From: Calothrix parasitica NIES-267
Lineage (GTDB): Bacteria; Cyanobacteriota; Cyanobacteriia; Cyanobacteriales; Nostocaceae
DNA: 64,000 nt
Assembly: GCF_002368095.1 (NCBI RefSeq)
Contig: NZ_AP018227.1
Coordinates: forward strand, 1,573,999-1,637,998
Direction: 5' to 3'
The notes beneath the pieces were generated by a model. It made no database searches. It saw only the letters and a program-made list of their open reading frames with translations, and was not told where the DNA came from. Below, piece after piece: positions 49,243-59,691 of this stretch (position 1 is its first letter; each line of letters opens with the position of its first letter). The position numbers were made by a program, and so were the translations under genes.

Positions 49243-50082
49243 ATGGTAAATCGAATCTCTAAACAACATTTCCCGCGTCCGTTCCTGAAGTGGGCTGGGG
49301 GAAAAAGCAAATTGATTGCCCAAATTCGCAATTATTTACCGGAGCCACATACCTATACAAAGTATTATGAACCATTTTTAGGTGGAGGCGCAGTTTTTTT
49401 TCATCTCCATCCATATGACGCTATGTTAACTGATGTTAACTCGGAACTAATTGCTACTTATAAATGTGTAAAAAACAATTTGACCGATTTAGTTGGCTTG
49501 CTCAAAATACACGAAAGCAATCATAGCAAAGAATATTATTATGATATACGTCAAGCATCAGTCAAAACTGATTTAGAAAAAGCTGCTCGTTTACTCTATT
49601 TGAATAAAACCTGCTTTAACGGTCTTTACCGGGTAAATTCTAAAGGTCAATTTAACGTACCTTTAGGCAGATATAAAAATCCCAAAATTTGCCCCATCGA
49701 ATTGTTATCATCAGCTTCTGAGACATTACAGTTGGCGCAAATTAAACAAGCAGATTTTGGTGATGTTCTTAATTATGCGAGCGGTAGCAATGATTTTGTA
49801 TTCTTCGACCCTCCCTATTATCCCATTAGCAGCACAAGTTACTTTACCGCTTACAGTCGTAATGCTTTTAATAAAGATGACCAAATACGTTTGAGAGATA
49901 CCTGTGAAGAATTAGCAAGTCGGGATGTCAAAATCATGATATGTAATTCTGACTGTGACTTTATCAAAAAACTTTATACAGAAATAAATTTCAAAATAGT
50001 TCCTATTAAAGCAGCGCGAGTCATCAACTCGAACATTAAAAATCGCGGCACTATTCACGAATTGTTAATAATGTCTTATTAA
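49243..50082 (+). CDS. DNA adenine methylase (GATC-type, Dam/DmtA-like)
   Basis: 279 residues with the D12-class order: FLKWAGGKSKLIAQIRNYLP at the N-terminus (SAM site), YYEPFLGGGAVFFHL, DVNSELIATYKCVK, and the catalytic DPPY at 189-192. The family members in heterocystous cyanobacteria (DmtA) methylate GATC and are usually solitary, without a restriction partner. None is seen here. It diverges from DUF751. The role is probably chromosomal methylation; GATC specificity is inferred from family similarity. Confidence 0.9.
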   Translation: MVNRISKQHFPRPFLKWAGGKSKLIAQIRNYLPEPHTYTKYYEPFLGGGAVFFHLHPYDAMLTDVNSELIATYKCVKNNLTDLVGLLKIHESNHSKEYYYDIRQASVKTDLEKAARLLYLNKTCFNGLYRVNSKGQFNVPLGRYKNPKICPIELLSSASETLQLAQIKQADFGDVLNYASGSNDFVFFDPPYYPISSTSYFTAYSRNAFNKDDQIRLRDTCEELASRDVKIMICNSDCDFIKKLYTEINFKIVPIKAARVINSNIKNRGTIHELLIMSY

Positions 50083-50374
50083 ATTAATTTAGGTAAAGCA
50101 TTGTAAACAAAAGTTAATTGTTACTTTCTCCGTACAAAGCAATGCTAAAACCTGGTCGTAAAGTATTCCAGTGTTTAATTTACGAAGACTTTCTGCTTCA
50201 ATAATCAATCTTATTTTAATGCAGCTTTTTTAACTGTTCCATATTTTCTCTTTTTCTCATTACTTATCCGCTGTAGACAAATTACAATCAATATTTGGAC
50301 GAGCAATTAAGCTTCGTTTGTCTGGTATTTAACACTATTAAAAAAAATAACTGCTATTTATTGAAGGAGTTTCA

Positions 50375-51841
50375 ATGGATTCACAGCAATTACAGGTATT
50401 TGAGCAATTTGCTAGCAATGTAGATTTTGCTTTTTGGGTTTGTTCTCCCGATGTAACCCACTATTACTATATGAGTCCTGGATATGAAAAAATTTGGGGT
50501 CGGACTGTTGCTTCACTTATAGAAAATCCTCACTCATTTTTAGAGGCTGTTCATCCTAACGATGTCGAGCGTGTTATCCAAGCAGCAATAGGAAAAGAAC
50601 CTTGGAATATGGATGAAGAATACCGCATAATTCGTCCAGACGGTACGGAACGTTGGGTACGCGATCGCACTTTTCCAATTTACGACGAGCAAGGTAACGT
50701 TCACCGTATGACAGGAATTGCTGAAGATATTACAAAGCGCAAACAAGAACTAAAAGATTTGCACCAAAGCTTAGAGCAGTTTAAGCAGTTCGCAGAAAAT
50801 GTTGATATAGTATTTTGGGTATGCGATGTGGATGTAACAGAATTTCTCTACATCAGCCCCACCTATGAAAAAATTTGGGGTAGGAGTTGCGCTTCACTTT
50901 ATGATAATCCTCGTTCTTTCTTAGATACGGTACATCCTGAAGACCTTCCTAGCAAAATAACTGCAATTCAAAACAATCCAACATCAATGGATGAGGAATA
51001 TCGCATCACCCAGCCTAACGGTACGTTACGTTGGATACGCGACCGCACTTTTCCGGTAGTAGATGAAAACGGAAAAGTTTTTCGTATGGTAGGTGTTGCT
51101 GAGGATATAACTTATCGCAAGCAAGCTGAGGAGGAAACATACAAAGCATTGCAAAGAGAGCGAGAACATAGCGATGCAAAATCTGAATTTATTGCGACTA
51201 TATCGCACGAGATTCGTACCCCGCTATCAGTAATTCAGTCCTCTGCTGATATTCTGCAATATAATTTTCATAAATTAACTGATGAAAAGAAGCAGAAACA
51301 TTTTAAAAAAATGGATTCAGCAGTTCAACGCATTACGTCTATCGTTCAAGACGTGTTGATGATATCAGAAAAAGATGCAACTTCTTTGCAATTTCAACCA
51401 AGTGAAGTTGATATAGTTCAACTATGCCAAGAAATTATCAATACAATCGTTAATTATAATGTCGAGCGTATTGAATTTAAAGTCTCGGGAGATGGTAAGA
51501 CTGTGGGAATGATTGATACTAAACTTATTAATCATATATTAATTAATTTACTTGAAAACGCCCTTAAATATTCACAGCCAAATACAAAAGTAAAATTTGA
51601 ATTGGGGTTATTGCCAAGTAAAATAACATTCTGCATCCAAGACGAAGGAATTGGTATCCCCACCGAAAACTTGTCCCATATTTTTAACTCATTCTATCGT
51701 GGAAATAATGTTGAGACAAAAGTCGGTACGGGGCTGGGACTATCTATAGTTAAGCGGTGTATTGATTTACATCGCGGTGGAATTGCAGTTAATAGTACCG
51801 TTGGAGAAGGAAGCATTTTTACTGTGACCTTACCCAGATAA
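50375..51841 (+). CDS. Cytoplasmic PAS-PAS sensor histidine kinase
   Basis: 488 residues, no membrane segment. Two closely related PAS/PAC units (about residues 8-122 and 132-246) both contain SP.YEKIWGR, HP.D, MDEEYRI..P.GT.RW.RDRTFP and AEDIT.RK, suggesting internal duplication. The kinase core follows: His278 in FIATISHEIRTPLSVI, N-box INHILINLLENALKYS, G1 DEGIGIP and G2 GTGLGLSIVKRCID. The signal and partner regulator are unknown. A GGAG ribosome site lies just before the ATG. Confidence 0.92.
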   Translation: MDSQQLQVFEQFASNVDFAFWVCSPDVTHYYYMSPGYEKIWGRTVASLIENPHSFLEAVHPNDVERVIQAAIGKEPWNMDEEYRIIRPDGTERWVRDRTFPIYDEQGNVHRMTGIAEDITKRKQELKDLHQSLEQFKQFAENVDIVFWVCDVDVTEFLYISPTYEKIWGRSCASLYDNPRSFLDTVHPEDLPSKITAIQNNPTSMDEEYRITQPNGTLRWIRDRTFPVVDENGKVFRMVGVAEDITYRKQAEEETYKALQREREHSDAKSEFIATISHEIRTPLSVIQSSADILQYNFHKLTDEKKQKHFKKMDSAVQRITSIVQDVLMISEKDATSLQFQPSEVDIVQLCQEIINTIVNYNVERIEFKVSGDGKTVGMIDTKLINHILINLLENALKYSQPNTKVKFELGLLPSKITFCIQDEGIGIPTENLSHIFNSFYRGNNVETKVGTGLGLSIVKRCIDLHRGGIAVNSTVGEGSIFTVTLPR

Positions 51842-52612
51842 AGATTACTGATTCTTCGCTATATAAGATTTCTTGGCGGAGTTTTTTTAGCGAAGCAAAA
51901 CTCACTTAACTTTCTATTCCCTACTAGCTATTAACCGTTACCGATTATATCTTTCCCGTTTGCATCGGAATTCTGTAAACTTGCTTTTTCTTCCTCAGCC
52001 TTCTCTGTATTCTCTAAAGCTGAAAATTGGCAATAAAGTTAATAAAGTAAAAATCTTGAATCAATTCCCTTTTTTGCTTCTTTGGCAGGTTCGAGCATAC
52101 TTGAAGATATTGATATGCTAAGAAGGGTAGTTTCTATAATTTTTATCTAATTTTCTAGAACCTCACCCACTTACTGGGTTCGCATCTCCTGAATTTTTAT
52201 CATTTTCTGCAACCTTCACTACTAATTTCGCTTCTTCTATAATTAAACGGGATTAGTTTTGAATTGTCAGTTGCTTGCAGATGTCTTTCAATTTTAAATT
52301 CGTTTCTCATACCGAAATCAAAAATAACTTTTAATCACATAATGCAAATATCTTTATCGTACAAATGAATTTTTGTGTGTAATACTGAATCTATAAATTA
52401 TTAATTTACAAACAATGAAAATACTTTAACGAATTAAATTATCTTAGTAGAAGCTCCTGATTCATCCCCTGATAAACTAACAACTTATTAAGCTATTTAT
52501 AGGGGATAGAAATGAGCATTTTCACTGTTTGAATGCAAATAAATCATCTATAGTAACCGTATCCTGTAAGGATTGTAAAAGCTTGGAAAGGTAGATGTCA
52601 TTAGCCAAGAAT
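51842..52612. other. Gap between PAS kinase and hetZ-like gene
   Basis: Convergent gap of 771 bp. It contains GGCGGAGTTTTTTTAGCG with AAAACTCAC nearby (a possible kinase terminator, about 51876-51905), a degenerate STRR patch (CTATTCCCTACTAGCTATTAAC), and no gene that I could support. Confidence 0.5.
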
Positions 52613-53869
52613 TTAACCTGCTTGAATTTCAGTATTACCGTTACGGATAGACCATGCCATTTCTAGCAACTTAGTCCAGCGCTTTTGTAGTTGCTTGGGA
52701 GTACACTTAAGTTCTTTGGCAATTGCTTGGTCGTTTTGCTTATCGCTCTTCAACTGCAACATGTGACGTTGTTGTTCGGAAAGTTGAGCTACAAAAGCAT
52801 CCCACTGACCCGAGGACATTCCCAATTTTTGTTCCAAACTTGCACCTAACCACTGGTGTACTAATTGCCAGTTATGAGTACGTGCAAACTTTTCTACATG
52901 GTACTTAAAACGCTGTTGTAGATAATCGCGCTGACGACTGGTTAAACCTAGTATCCGGTCGATTTCTGGAGCGCTGAGGTCTTGTAGTTTCAATGACAAG
53001 TAATCTACACAATCAGTTTGACCTTGAGCTTGGAGATAATTAACCAACTCAGCAACAACTCTATCCCGTTCCGCTGCTTCTGCTAAATCGAAATTGGATT
53101 GTGCAACCATTTGCGCTCGCACTTGTTGGACAGCAGAACTACGTTGATAAGCTTCAGCATCTTCGGACTTAGCCGATTCTAAAGCCATTTCCATATCAAC
53201 AGTGGTTTCTTGAGGTAAGCGACGGCTAAAACCTTGAGCGCGAAGGATGATTAGCTGTTGATTCGCGTTACCTGGAAGAGAAATACGACGTTTGGCATAC
53301 TGTTCGGTAAATGCCATGTACTCTCCTAATTGCAAGCGAGTCCGGGGAGTATAGTCTTGAGGTAACTCATTTTCCCGACGGAAAGCTTTAATAGCTTCGA
53401 TATAGAATGCTTGGAGAAAATCTTCAATTAAGTTGTAACGCGCATCAAAACCCAACTGACAACCGGGGAGACTGATGTGACGGTAAACCATAGAACCGAG
53501 AGTGCTGTGTAGTTCTACCCTACCGCGTCTGGAACCTAGTTGATAGTAGTGCAAGCACTTTTGCAAGCGATGCCGCGATAAACTAAATAACCAAGATTTA
53601 ACTTGTCCGGATGATTGGATGCGGTAGCTTTTTTCGCAAATACGCTCAACTTCTTTAGCTATGCGGTTTGCGACTACTTGAATACTAGCAGGGGTAGCTT
53701 TAACCTGGGCAGACAGCTCTTGACATATCTGCTGAACTAATGCATTGTTAGTATCCTGCGATTCTACATTCGCAGTTTCATTTGCAGTTTCATTGGCTGT
53801 TTCATTAGTGGTTTCGTTATTAGCGGCAGATGTGGAAGAAGGTAGATTCGCAATGTTTGTTTTCATCAT
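52613..53869 (-). CDS. HetZ-family heterocyst differentiation regulator
   Basis: 418 residues. The conserved body matches my memory of HetZ and its paralogs: RIQSSGQVKSWLFSLSRHRLQKCLHYYQLGSRRGRVELHSTLGSMVYRHI, LIEDFLQAFYIEAIKAFRRE, GEYMAFTEQYAKRRISLPG and ILGLTSRQRDYLQQRFKYHVEKFA. The end (DQAIAKELKCTPKQLQKRWTKLLEMAWSIRNG) looks like a sigma-factor region 4-type helix-turn-helix. HetZ acts early in heterocyst formation. Whether this is HetZ or a paralog is open; no patU gene follows it. An N-terminal NETA repeat and an IS1634 insertion about 110 bp upstream are unusual. Confidence 0.75.
   Translation of the reverse strand: MMKTNIANLPSSTSAANNETTNETANETANETANVESQDTNNALVQQICQELSAQVKATPASIQVVANRIAKEVERICEKSYRIQSSGQVKSWLFSLSRHRLQKCLHYYQLGSRRGRVELHSTLGSMVYRHISLPGCQLGFDARYNLIEDFLQAFYIEAIKAFRRENELPQDYTPRTRLQLGEYMAFTEQYAKRRISLPGNANQQLIILRAQGFSRRLPQETTVDMEMALESAKSEDAEAYQRSSAVQQVRAQMVAQSNFDLAEAAERDRVVAELVNYLQAQGQTDCVDYLSLKLQDLSAPEIDRILGLTSRQRDYLQQRFKYHVEKFARTHNWQLVHQWLGASLEQKLGMSSGQWDAFVAQLSEQQRHMLQLKSDKQNDQAIAKELKCTPKQLQKRWTKLLEMAWSIRNGNTEIQAG
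53763..53825 (-). repeat. NETA-encoding 12-bp repeat in hetZ-like gene
   Basis: Four degenerate 12-bp units encode NETTNETANETANETA in the disordered N-terminus of the HetZ-family protein. Confidence 0.8.
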
Positions 53870-54159
53870 TTTTTAGGATTGGTACTGCACCGTAACTACA
53901 TGGGTCGGTGGCAGTCTGGGAGGTACTTGTCTTGAAGCTTTATTTATCAAGAGTCGTCATCACCGCTGCTCACATTTATCCCACATTCCGCACCCCAACT
54001 GTCACAAGTTCATAAGTACTGAAAAGTTAGCCTGTATATAGTACTAAAGAACTATTAGGCAAATGATTCTTTATAGGTTTAATAAGAAAGATTTGCATTT
54101 AGTAGAGTTACTCCCTTCAGACTCTAAAATTAGCCAGTCCGGTATTATTTTTGATTACG

Positions 54160-54316
54160 TAAAATAATCTTTTACTGGAAGAAGTAATCTGTTTTCCCAG
54201 AAGATTCGGGAACCATTTCAAGACTCGGGGGGAACCCCAAAAACAACAAATCACCACTAATATTATTATCTTTTTTTCATGCAGGCTATAGATTTGTTCT
54301 GTTTTTGGGGTTTACA
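54160..54316 (-). repeat. ~155-bp hairpin element, copy 2
   Basis: Reverse complement closely matches 9246-9405 (copy 1), including the AACCCC..GGGGTT hairpin and the CTGGGAAAACAGATTACTTC tail. It lies between the left IS1634 end and the transposase gene. Confidence 0.75.
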
Positions 54317-55861
54317 CACACAAAATAATTATTGATAATTAATTTGTTTTTCCGGACAATAAAAATAAACAACATCTCTATTCACTCATCTCCGAAATAA
54401 TTTGAATTTACTCAATAGACACGTAAATATACTTAATAATATTTGAATATTTAGGCTTAGTAATGTTCAAAGTATAACGGTTGGAATATTTATGACATGC
54501 TCAAACAAAATTCTTGTTATAAAGAATTTTTTGGTAAAAAAATGCAAAAATTTAAACAGATGTTATTCCCATTTGTTGTCATGTTTAATAAATCAGAAAT
54601 TGAAATAAAAAATATTGACCATTTAGGTATAGTCGCAGGAATAGTAGATTCTATAGGCTTGGTAGAAATTATTAACGAGTATTGTGGGGAAGAGCCAGGA
54701 GAAAAAATAAATGCAGGGCAAGTAGTGAAAGCAATGATATTAAATGGATTGGGTTTTATAAGCAGTCCTTTATATATGTTTCCAGATTTTTTTAAAGATA
54801 AGCCATGTGAATACTTAATAGGGGAAGGAGTAAAAGCAGAGTATTTAAATGAACACAAGTTAGGTAGAGTTATGGATAAACTATTTCTAAAAGGTTTAAC
54901 GGAAATATTTTTAGCTATCAGTATAAATGTGAAAAAACAATTTGATATTAGTTCAAAATCATCACATCTTGATTCAAGTTCACTGCATTTGCATGGTGAA
55001 TATAATAATAGTTTACCAGATGTTATTCTTAGTATAAATGCAGAGGATGTAATCAAAGTACCACAAGCGATTGAAATTACATATGGTTATTCTCGTGACC
55101 ATAGACCAGATTTAAAACAATTTATTATAGAATTAATATCCTCCGGAGATGGAGATATCCCAATGTTTTTTGAAGCCGCATCTGGGAATAAATCAGATTC
55201 GTCAAATTTCCCAAAAATCTTTTCAAGATACAAAGAAAAATTAAAAGACAATGATGATTTAATGGTTGCAGACGCAGCTTTATACAACGCAAAAAATATC
55301 AGTCTATTATCTGGTATGAAATGGTTGTGCAGAGTACCTCTAACTATAGGAATAGCGAAAGAACTAGTATCAACATTACTATCCACTGATTTTACTAATA
55401 GTTCTTTACCAGGATATTATTATTGTTCTAGAACAGTAAACTATGGTGGCATTGAGCAACGGTGGTTAGTCATAGAAAGTTCTGAACGTAAAAAATCTGA
55501 TATAAAACAATTAGAAAAAAGAATATCTAAGTCAAAAATCAATGCATCAAATAAACTCAAAAAACTACTTAGCTTAAAATTCGATTCTTACCAAGAGGCG
55601 GTTAAATCAGTAGATAGTTTGAATAAACAGTTAAAATATCATCAAATTAATAACGTAGAATATAAAACAAGCAAATCAAAAAACAAAAAAGACCAAAATA
55701 CTTTTTATCAAATTAATGCTTCTTTATCTGAGAATATTAATACTATTAAAATAGCTTACAATAGTGCAGGGCGTTTTGTACTTGCTACAAATGGTATCCC
55801 CTCAAAATTTCGGGGTATCGGCTGTCTTGAATGTCAACTGCAATCATAAAAAAGCAGCGGC

Positions 55862-55989
55862 GCAACTGGGGAACCGCTACGCTGATTTGACGGTACCAGG
55901 TAGGGGCAGATAGATTTTGCATTGGAACAGAAAATAGCAGTGCCCCCACCTGGCACTCCGCTGTCGCCGCCAAATCTTCCCCAGTTGCT
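55862..55989. repeat. Nested hairpins in the IS66 non-coding end
   Basis: An outer stem, GCAACTGGGGA with TCCCCAGTTGC, encloses an inner stem, CCAGGTAGGGGC with GCCCCCACCTGG (55897-55953, one mismatch). It may be a MITE inserted in the IS66 element or a structured RNA/terminator downstream of its transposase. Confidence 0.6.
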
Positions 55990-56191
55990 GGATCTTCGTT
56001 CAGGGCAACAAATAAATAAAAATAATCAAAAACCAAGAAATTGATTAATGTCGGAAATTGCAAATAAACAAGGTAAATATACTATAAAAACCACTAAAAA
56101 AGTTTCAATTGTTTATAAAAACTATGAAAAAATAGCCAAATATAAATAGATGTGGTTAACTCATGTTACGGGTTTTTTACAATCAAGGGTG

Positions 56192-57881
56192 TTATTGAGC
56201 CACCCATGAGCAACCAAAGGGATTAGAAGAAGATTTCTGCCGAATAATTGTCTTCAAAGGTGGAATATTTTCAAATTGGGAAATGCGGTCGCGAATATAC
56301 TCAAAAAAGCTGATACCCAACTTACGAGTAGTGTCAACAAGAGACATAAAAATATCCCATGCTTTTGTCCCTTGTTCTGTCTGGGTAGCGTAACTAATGT
56401 TACGCCGCTGCACCATAGTTCTGGCAGCTAACTCCGCAGGGTTGTTGTGTAATGGTAATTCTGGATGCTCTAAGACAAGAAGCAACTTGTCTACTTTTAA
56501 AGCAGTTAATCGTTTTCGCTCATCTAACTGCTCGTAACCAGTTTTTTCAGTAAAAAGTGTCCAAAATTCCAGTTCTAATTGATTAGCTTTTTCAGAACTC
56601 GGGGAATCTCGGTAAGCTAACAATTTTCGGTAATAATTCCAGAATCTTTCCAGAAAATCATCCAAAAGTTTTTGGTGGTAAGCCACCAAGGGAGTTAGCT
56701 TCTTGTAATGTCGTCCTTCATGTACCCAACAAAGAGCTAAGTCCGAAGTTATTAGCTTGAACTGTGGAGCATCATCACACCGCTTTGGTTTTGATTACGG
56801 GAGTATTAGATTGCTGATGATAAAAGGCAATTGCTGCCGATTCATATATGCGGGAACGATGCTGTCCCCCTAGTTTACACAAATATTTATCAATTAAAAA
56901 ATTAAACTCAGTTTCGGTAAAAACTTTTTGTTGAGGTAATAATTTGAGTTGATTAATCCACTTGGCTGGTACACTAAAAGTTTCTAAAAGCTCATATGTT
57001 AAGGAGTTAAGAATAAGCTCAAGTTCAGTCGTGTTTTGTAATACTTTCAACACAGTCAAACGGTCTTTGTTTCGGGTCGTCTGGTAGATTGTATACAAAG
57101 GGTTGCAAATTACATTTGTTGTATGGTTCACTCCCCTCACACGCGCACCTGTTTGGTCAAAATGCTGCCAAGGACTACTTGCTAAACCCGACTCATATAC
57201 TTGTTGATACTCTGTAACAAAAACTTCTTGATTTTTTATTAATAAATTCGATAAATATCCTGCACTCATTGAAATCCCAATATCTTCCAAAAATTCCAGA
57301 AGTTTACCTTGGGTCATATTTCCGCCGTAATACAGACTCATTACTAAAGCTTTTATTCCCGGACCAAATTCTCCATCGTAACCATCTGGTAGAGACGCTA
57401 AATAAGTTTTTCCTGTTTGGGGTGAGTAATATTTTTGCTTGCGGAATAACACGTTATCTGTTTTAAGCAGAATGTCTTGAATTATTACTTCTTCGTAACC
57501 TTTAAATTCTGCATCTGCTGGTAATTTTTCTTTCGGGTAAGTAACTATCTCTTCTCGATCTATTTTTACAGTCTCGTTTTTACTTCTTTTATGATGTTCT
57601 GCTGGGGTTTTTCGCTCTTTTTCTGACGAGTGGTCGTTTTTAAACCCTTTCTTCTTATTAGCTTTTATATCTGGTTTACCTTCTTCACCCTTAAGACGGT
57701 TGTTTTCGTCCCGCAGTTTTTGGTTTTCTTCTCGTAGCTCTTTTATTTCTAATTGTTGCTGCTCTATCAAATTGAGTAATATTTCTACTGTCCGACGCAT
57801 TGACTCATCTGCAATCTCTCTGGTGTCGATGGTTTGCAGCAATGAAGATACTAAGTTCTCAGCTTCGGATTTTTGCGTCAT
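56192..57881 (-). pseudogene. IS66 transposase (TnpC) with a frameshift
   Basis: The N-terminal part (57881-56775, 368 residues) has a leucine-zipper-like coiled coil (LIEQQQLEIKELREENQKLRDENNRL), a Lys-rich linker and the DDE start (WQHFDQTGARVRG). It stops at ..VIKTKAV. The homologous continuation, DDAPQFKLITSDLALCWVHEGRHYKKL, is in another frame and joins the 165-residue part (56689-56192), with HPELPLHNNPAELAARTMVQRRNIS. Restoring one GT in the GTGT string near 56757-56760 gives KAVCDDAPQ, so a 2-bp loss explains it. Confidence 0.88.
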
Positions 57882-58675
57882 GCCTCATATTTTATAACGC
57901 GGTGTGTACCAATTTACATTCTGATTTTTTATTTCTACCCCGATTTACCGAGCGGATACTACAAATGTATTAGACGAAGAATCTCTTATCCCGAATGAAA
58001 TGCTTTCTGAATATAAAGCACAGCAAAGCTGCGAGAGAGGATTTGGATTTATTAAAGACCCTCTATTTTTTGCTGATAGTATTTTTCTTAAATCTCCGGA
58101 AAGAATTCAAGCTATGGCTATGATAATGGGATTGTGTTTATTAGTATATACTTTGGCTCAAAGACAAATCAGAAAAGCTTTATCTGCATCTAAATCAACT
58201 ATTAAAAATCAATTGGGTAAAGCTATAAATAATCCGACCATGCGATTGATATTTCAACGTTTTCAATCTATACATTTAGTTACATATAATGATGAAATAT
58301 CAATATCAAATTGGACTTCAGAAAGAGAATATATTTTAAGTTTTTTACCAGATAAATGTCGTTACTATTATAAATGTTGAAGTAGAACCACAATAATTTA
58401 TTTGTAATAAAGACTATTTCTTTTAATTAATAGTCATAAATTATAGTAACTTTTTATTGTTTAAATATAAGTATTAAAATGACATCGCAGGAATAACTAT
58501 AGATTTTTATCTATGATTTTAGCCTCTAAACTTATTGCTTTTTGTTGAGAATATAAATTTTATGTAAGGTAAGCCAATAATATGACTGCTAATACGAAAA
58601 GTATATTTTTACTCTACGAACATAAGAAATTCTCAGTAAAAACCCCTCTGTGACAGTTGGGGTGCGGAATGTGGG

Positions 58676-59037
58676 ATTTATGAATGTAAGAAATATCCGT
58701 AAGTTCCGGATAGGCTGGTGTGTCGCTTTCTTCGAGTTTATCGAATCTACGACTGTCACACACAGCAGTATAAATACTCAAAAAACTCTTAAAGTCTTAT
58801 AAAATAAAGCTTTGCGACTTAATTACCTTGCCCCCATTCTAGCTTGATGAATGTGACAATTTTAGAATTGGAGTATCAAAATTGGATAAAAATGCAAATT
58901 AAAAAAAGTAGGTATTTTAAACTTCCGTGAAAAATAAAGCTGAGGTGGAAATCGGAAGTGGGAAAGTAGGGGAATAAATATTAGCTTGATACTTTCTACT
59001 CCTAACTCCTAGCTCATAACTCCTAACTCATAACTTG
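58676..59037. other. Gap right of IS1634: probable former hetZ-like upstream sequence
   Basis: If the IS1634 insertion is removed, this sequence becomes the region upstream of the HetZ-family gene. On the minus strand it has TCCGGA (58710-58705), 16 bp, then TACATT (58688-58683), resembling the DIF-type promoter reported for heterocyst genes. STRR heptamers (ACTCCTA/ACTCATA) lie at 58998-59034, next to the stop of the Sua5-like gene. Confidence 0.45.
58998..59034. repeat. STRR array ACTCCTA/ACTCATA
   Basis: About five heptamers end next to the stop codon of the Sua5/YciO gene. Confidence 0.85.
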
Positions 59038-59691
59038 TTACATCCATTCTTCAACTTCTTCCCAGCCTAATCCCTGACGCACAACTGTTGGCTGTTCTTC
59101 AGTCAAATCCAAAATAGTGGAGACTTTATAGCCAGGTTCTACGCCAGTATCTATGATTACATCTACTAAGCCTTCCATCCGGTCAAATAACTCTACACGG
59201 GATAAAGGTTTTTGTTCTACCCATTTGTCGTCATCGTCATTATCGTTTGGTATATGGGCTGAAGTTGAAATAATTGGATTTCCCAAAGCTTCCAATAACG
59301 ATAAGCAAACAGCATTATCCGGAACTCGAATTCCAGTGGTTTTACGTTTGGGGTTTTGTACCAATTTCGGTACCAACTTGGTCGCAGGTAGTAAAAACGT
59401 ATAAGTTCCCGGAATCAGATGCTTCATAATCCGATAAGCTGCATTATTGACAAAAGCATAGGTAGCAACGTCTGAAAGAGAAGGACATAAAAATGTCAGT
59501 GGTTTTTCATTCGCTAACTGCTTTATTTGTCGTACCCGCTGTAACGCTGACTTAGCATTCAAGTCACAACCTATTGCGTAGACAGTATCGGTAGGGTAAA
59601 GCATAACTGCGCCACTTTGCAGCGCTCCTTTAATCTCTTCTATTCGACGATTTTGTGGATTATCAGGATGGAGAGTAAAAATTTTTGCCAT
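59038..59691 (-). CDS. Sua5/YciO/YrdC-family protein
   Basis: 217 residues: VMLYPTDTVYAIGCDLNAKSALQRVRQIKQLANEKPLTFLC, LIPGTYTFLLPAT, RKTTGIRVPDN and PIISTSAHIPND, the YrdC-fold core with the KRXR..K.S.N-like nucleotide-binding surface. YrdC/TsaC makes threonylcarbamoyl-AMP for tRNA t6A. YciO paralogs have the same fold with a weaker or different role. Close similarity of ATYAFVNNAAYRIMKHLIPGTYTF to YciO makes that the likelier subgroup. An acidic loop (NDNDDDDK) is unusual. Confidence 0.88.
   Translation of the reverse strand: MAKIFTLHPDNPQNRRIEEIKGALQSGAVMLYPTDTVYAIGCDLNAKSALQRVRQIKQLANEKPLTFLCPSLSDVATYAFVNNAAYRIMKHLIPGTYTFLLPATKLVPKLVQNPKRKTTGIRVPDNAVCLSLLEALGNPIISTSAHIPNDNDDDDKWVEQKPLSRVELFDRMEGLVDVIIDTGVEPGYKVSTILDLTEEQPTVVRQGLGWEEVEEWM

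Larger units (their letters stand above)
55794..57959 (-). mobile_element. IS66-family insertion sequence nested in IS1634
   Basis: The element is 2166 bp. Its imperfect 24-bp terminal inverted repeats begin GTATCC and end TCGGGGTA (55794-55817 and 57936-57959). The 8-bp duplication TACAAATG (55786-55793, 57960-57967) is the IS66 standard. It encodes only a TnpC-type transposase, with no tnpA or tnpB, and about 400 bp of non-coding sequence at its left end with nested hairpins. Confidence 0.9.
54497..58380 (+). pseudogene. IS1634-family transposase interrupted by an IS66 element
   Basis: The first part, 54497-55793, encodes the DUF4277 N-terminus (IKNIDHLGIVAGIVDSIGLVEIIN) and the DDE region (HLDSSSLHLHG, ITYGYSRDHRPDLKQF, VADAALYNAKN). 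The last part, from 57968 to 58380, resumes as VLDEESLIPNEMLSEYKAQQ and RGFGFIKDPLFFADSIFLKSPERIQAMAMIMGL, carrying the final Glu region. Removing 55794-57959 plus one TACAAATG copy restores a continuous frame through ATNVLDEES. Product inactive unless the IS66 copy excises. Confidence 0.9.
53982..58675 (+). mobile_element. IS1634-type insertion sequence, itself interrupted
   Basis: Perfect 27-bp terminal inverted repeats (53982-54008, starting CCCACATTCCGC, and 58649-58675) and a 6-bp target duplication ATTTAT (53976-53981, 58676-58681) define the element. Without the nested IS66 copy and its duplication it would be 2520 bp. It carries a DUF4277-type transposase, now split, and a ~155-bp hairpin element at 54160-54316. 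It sits about 110 bp upstream of the HetZ-family start. Confidence 0.88.

Noticed and set aside
53982-58675. Composite transposon carrying cargo
   Set aside because: Only the two transposase genes and non-coding repeats lie inside; there is no passenger gene, so this is simple nesting.
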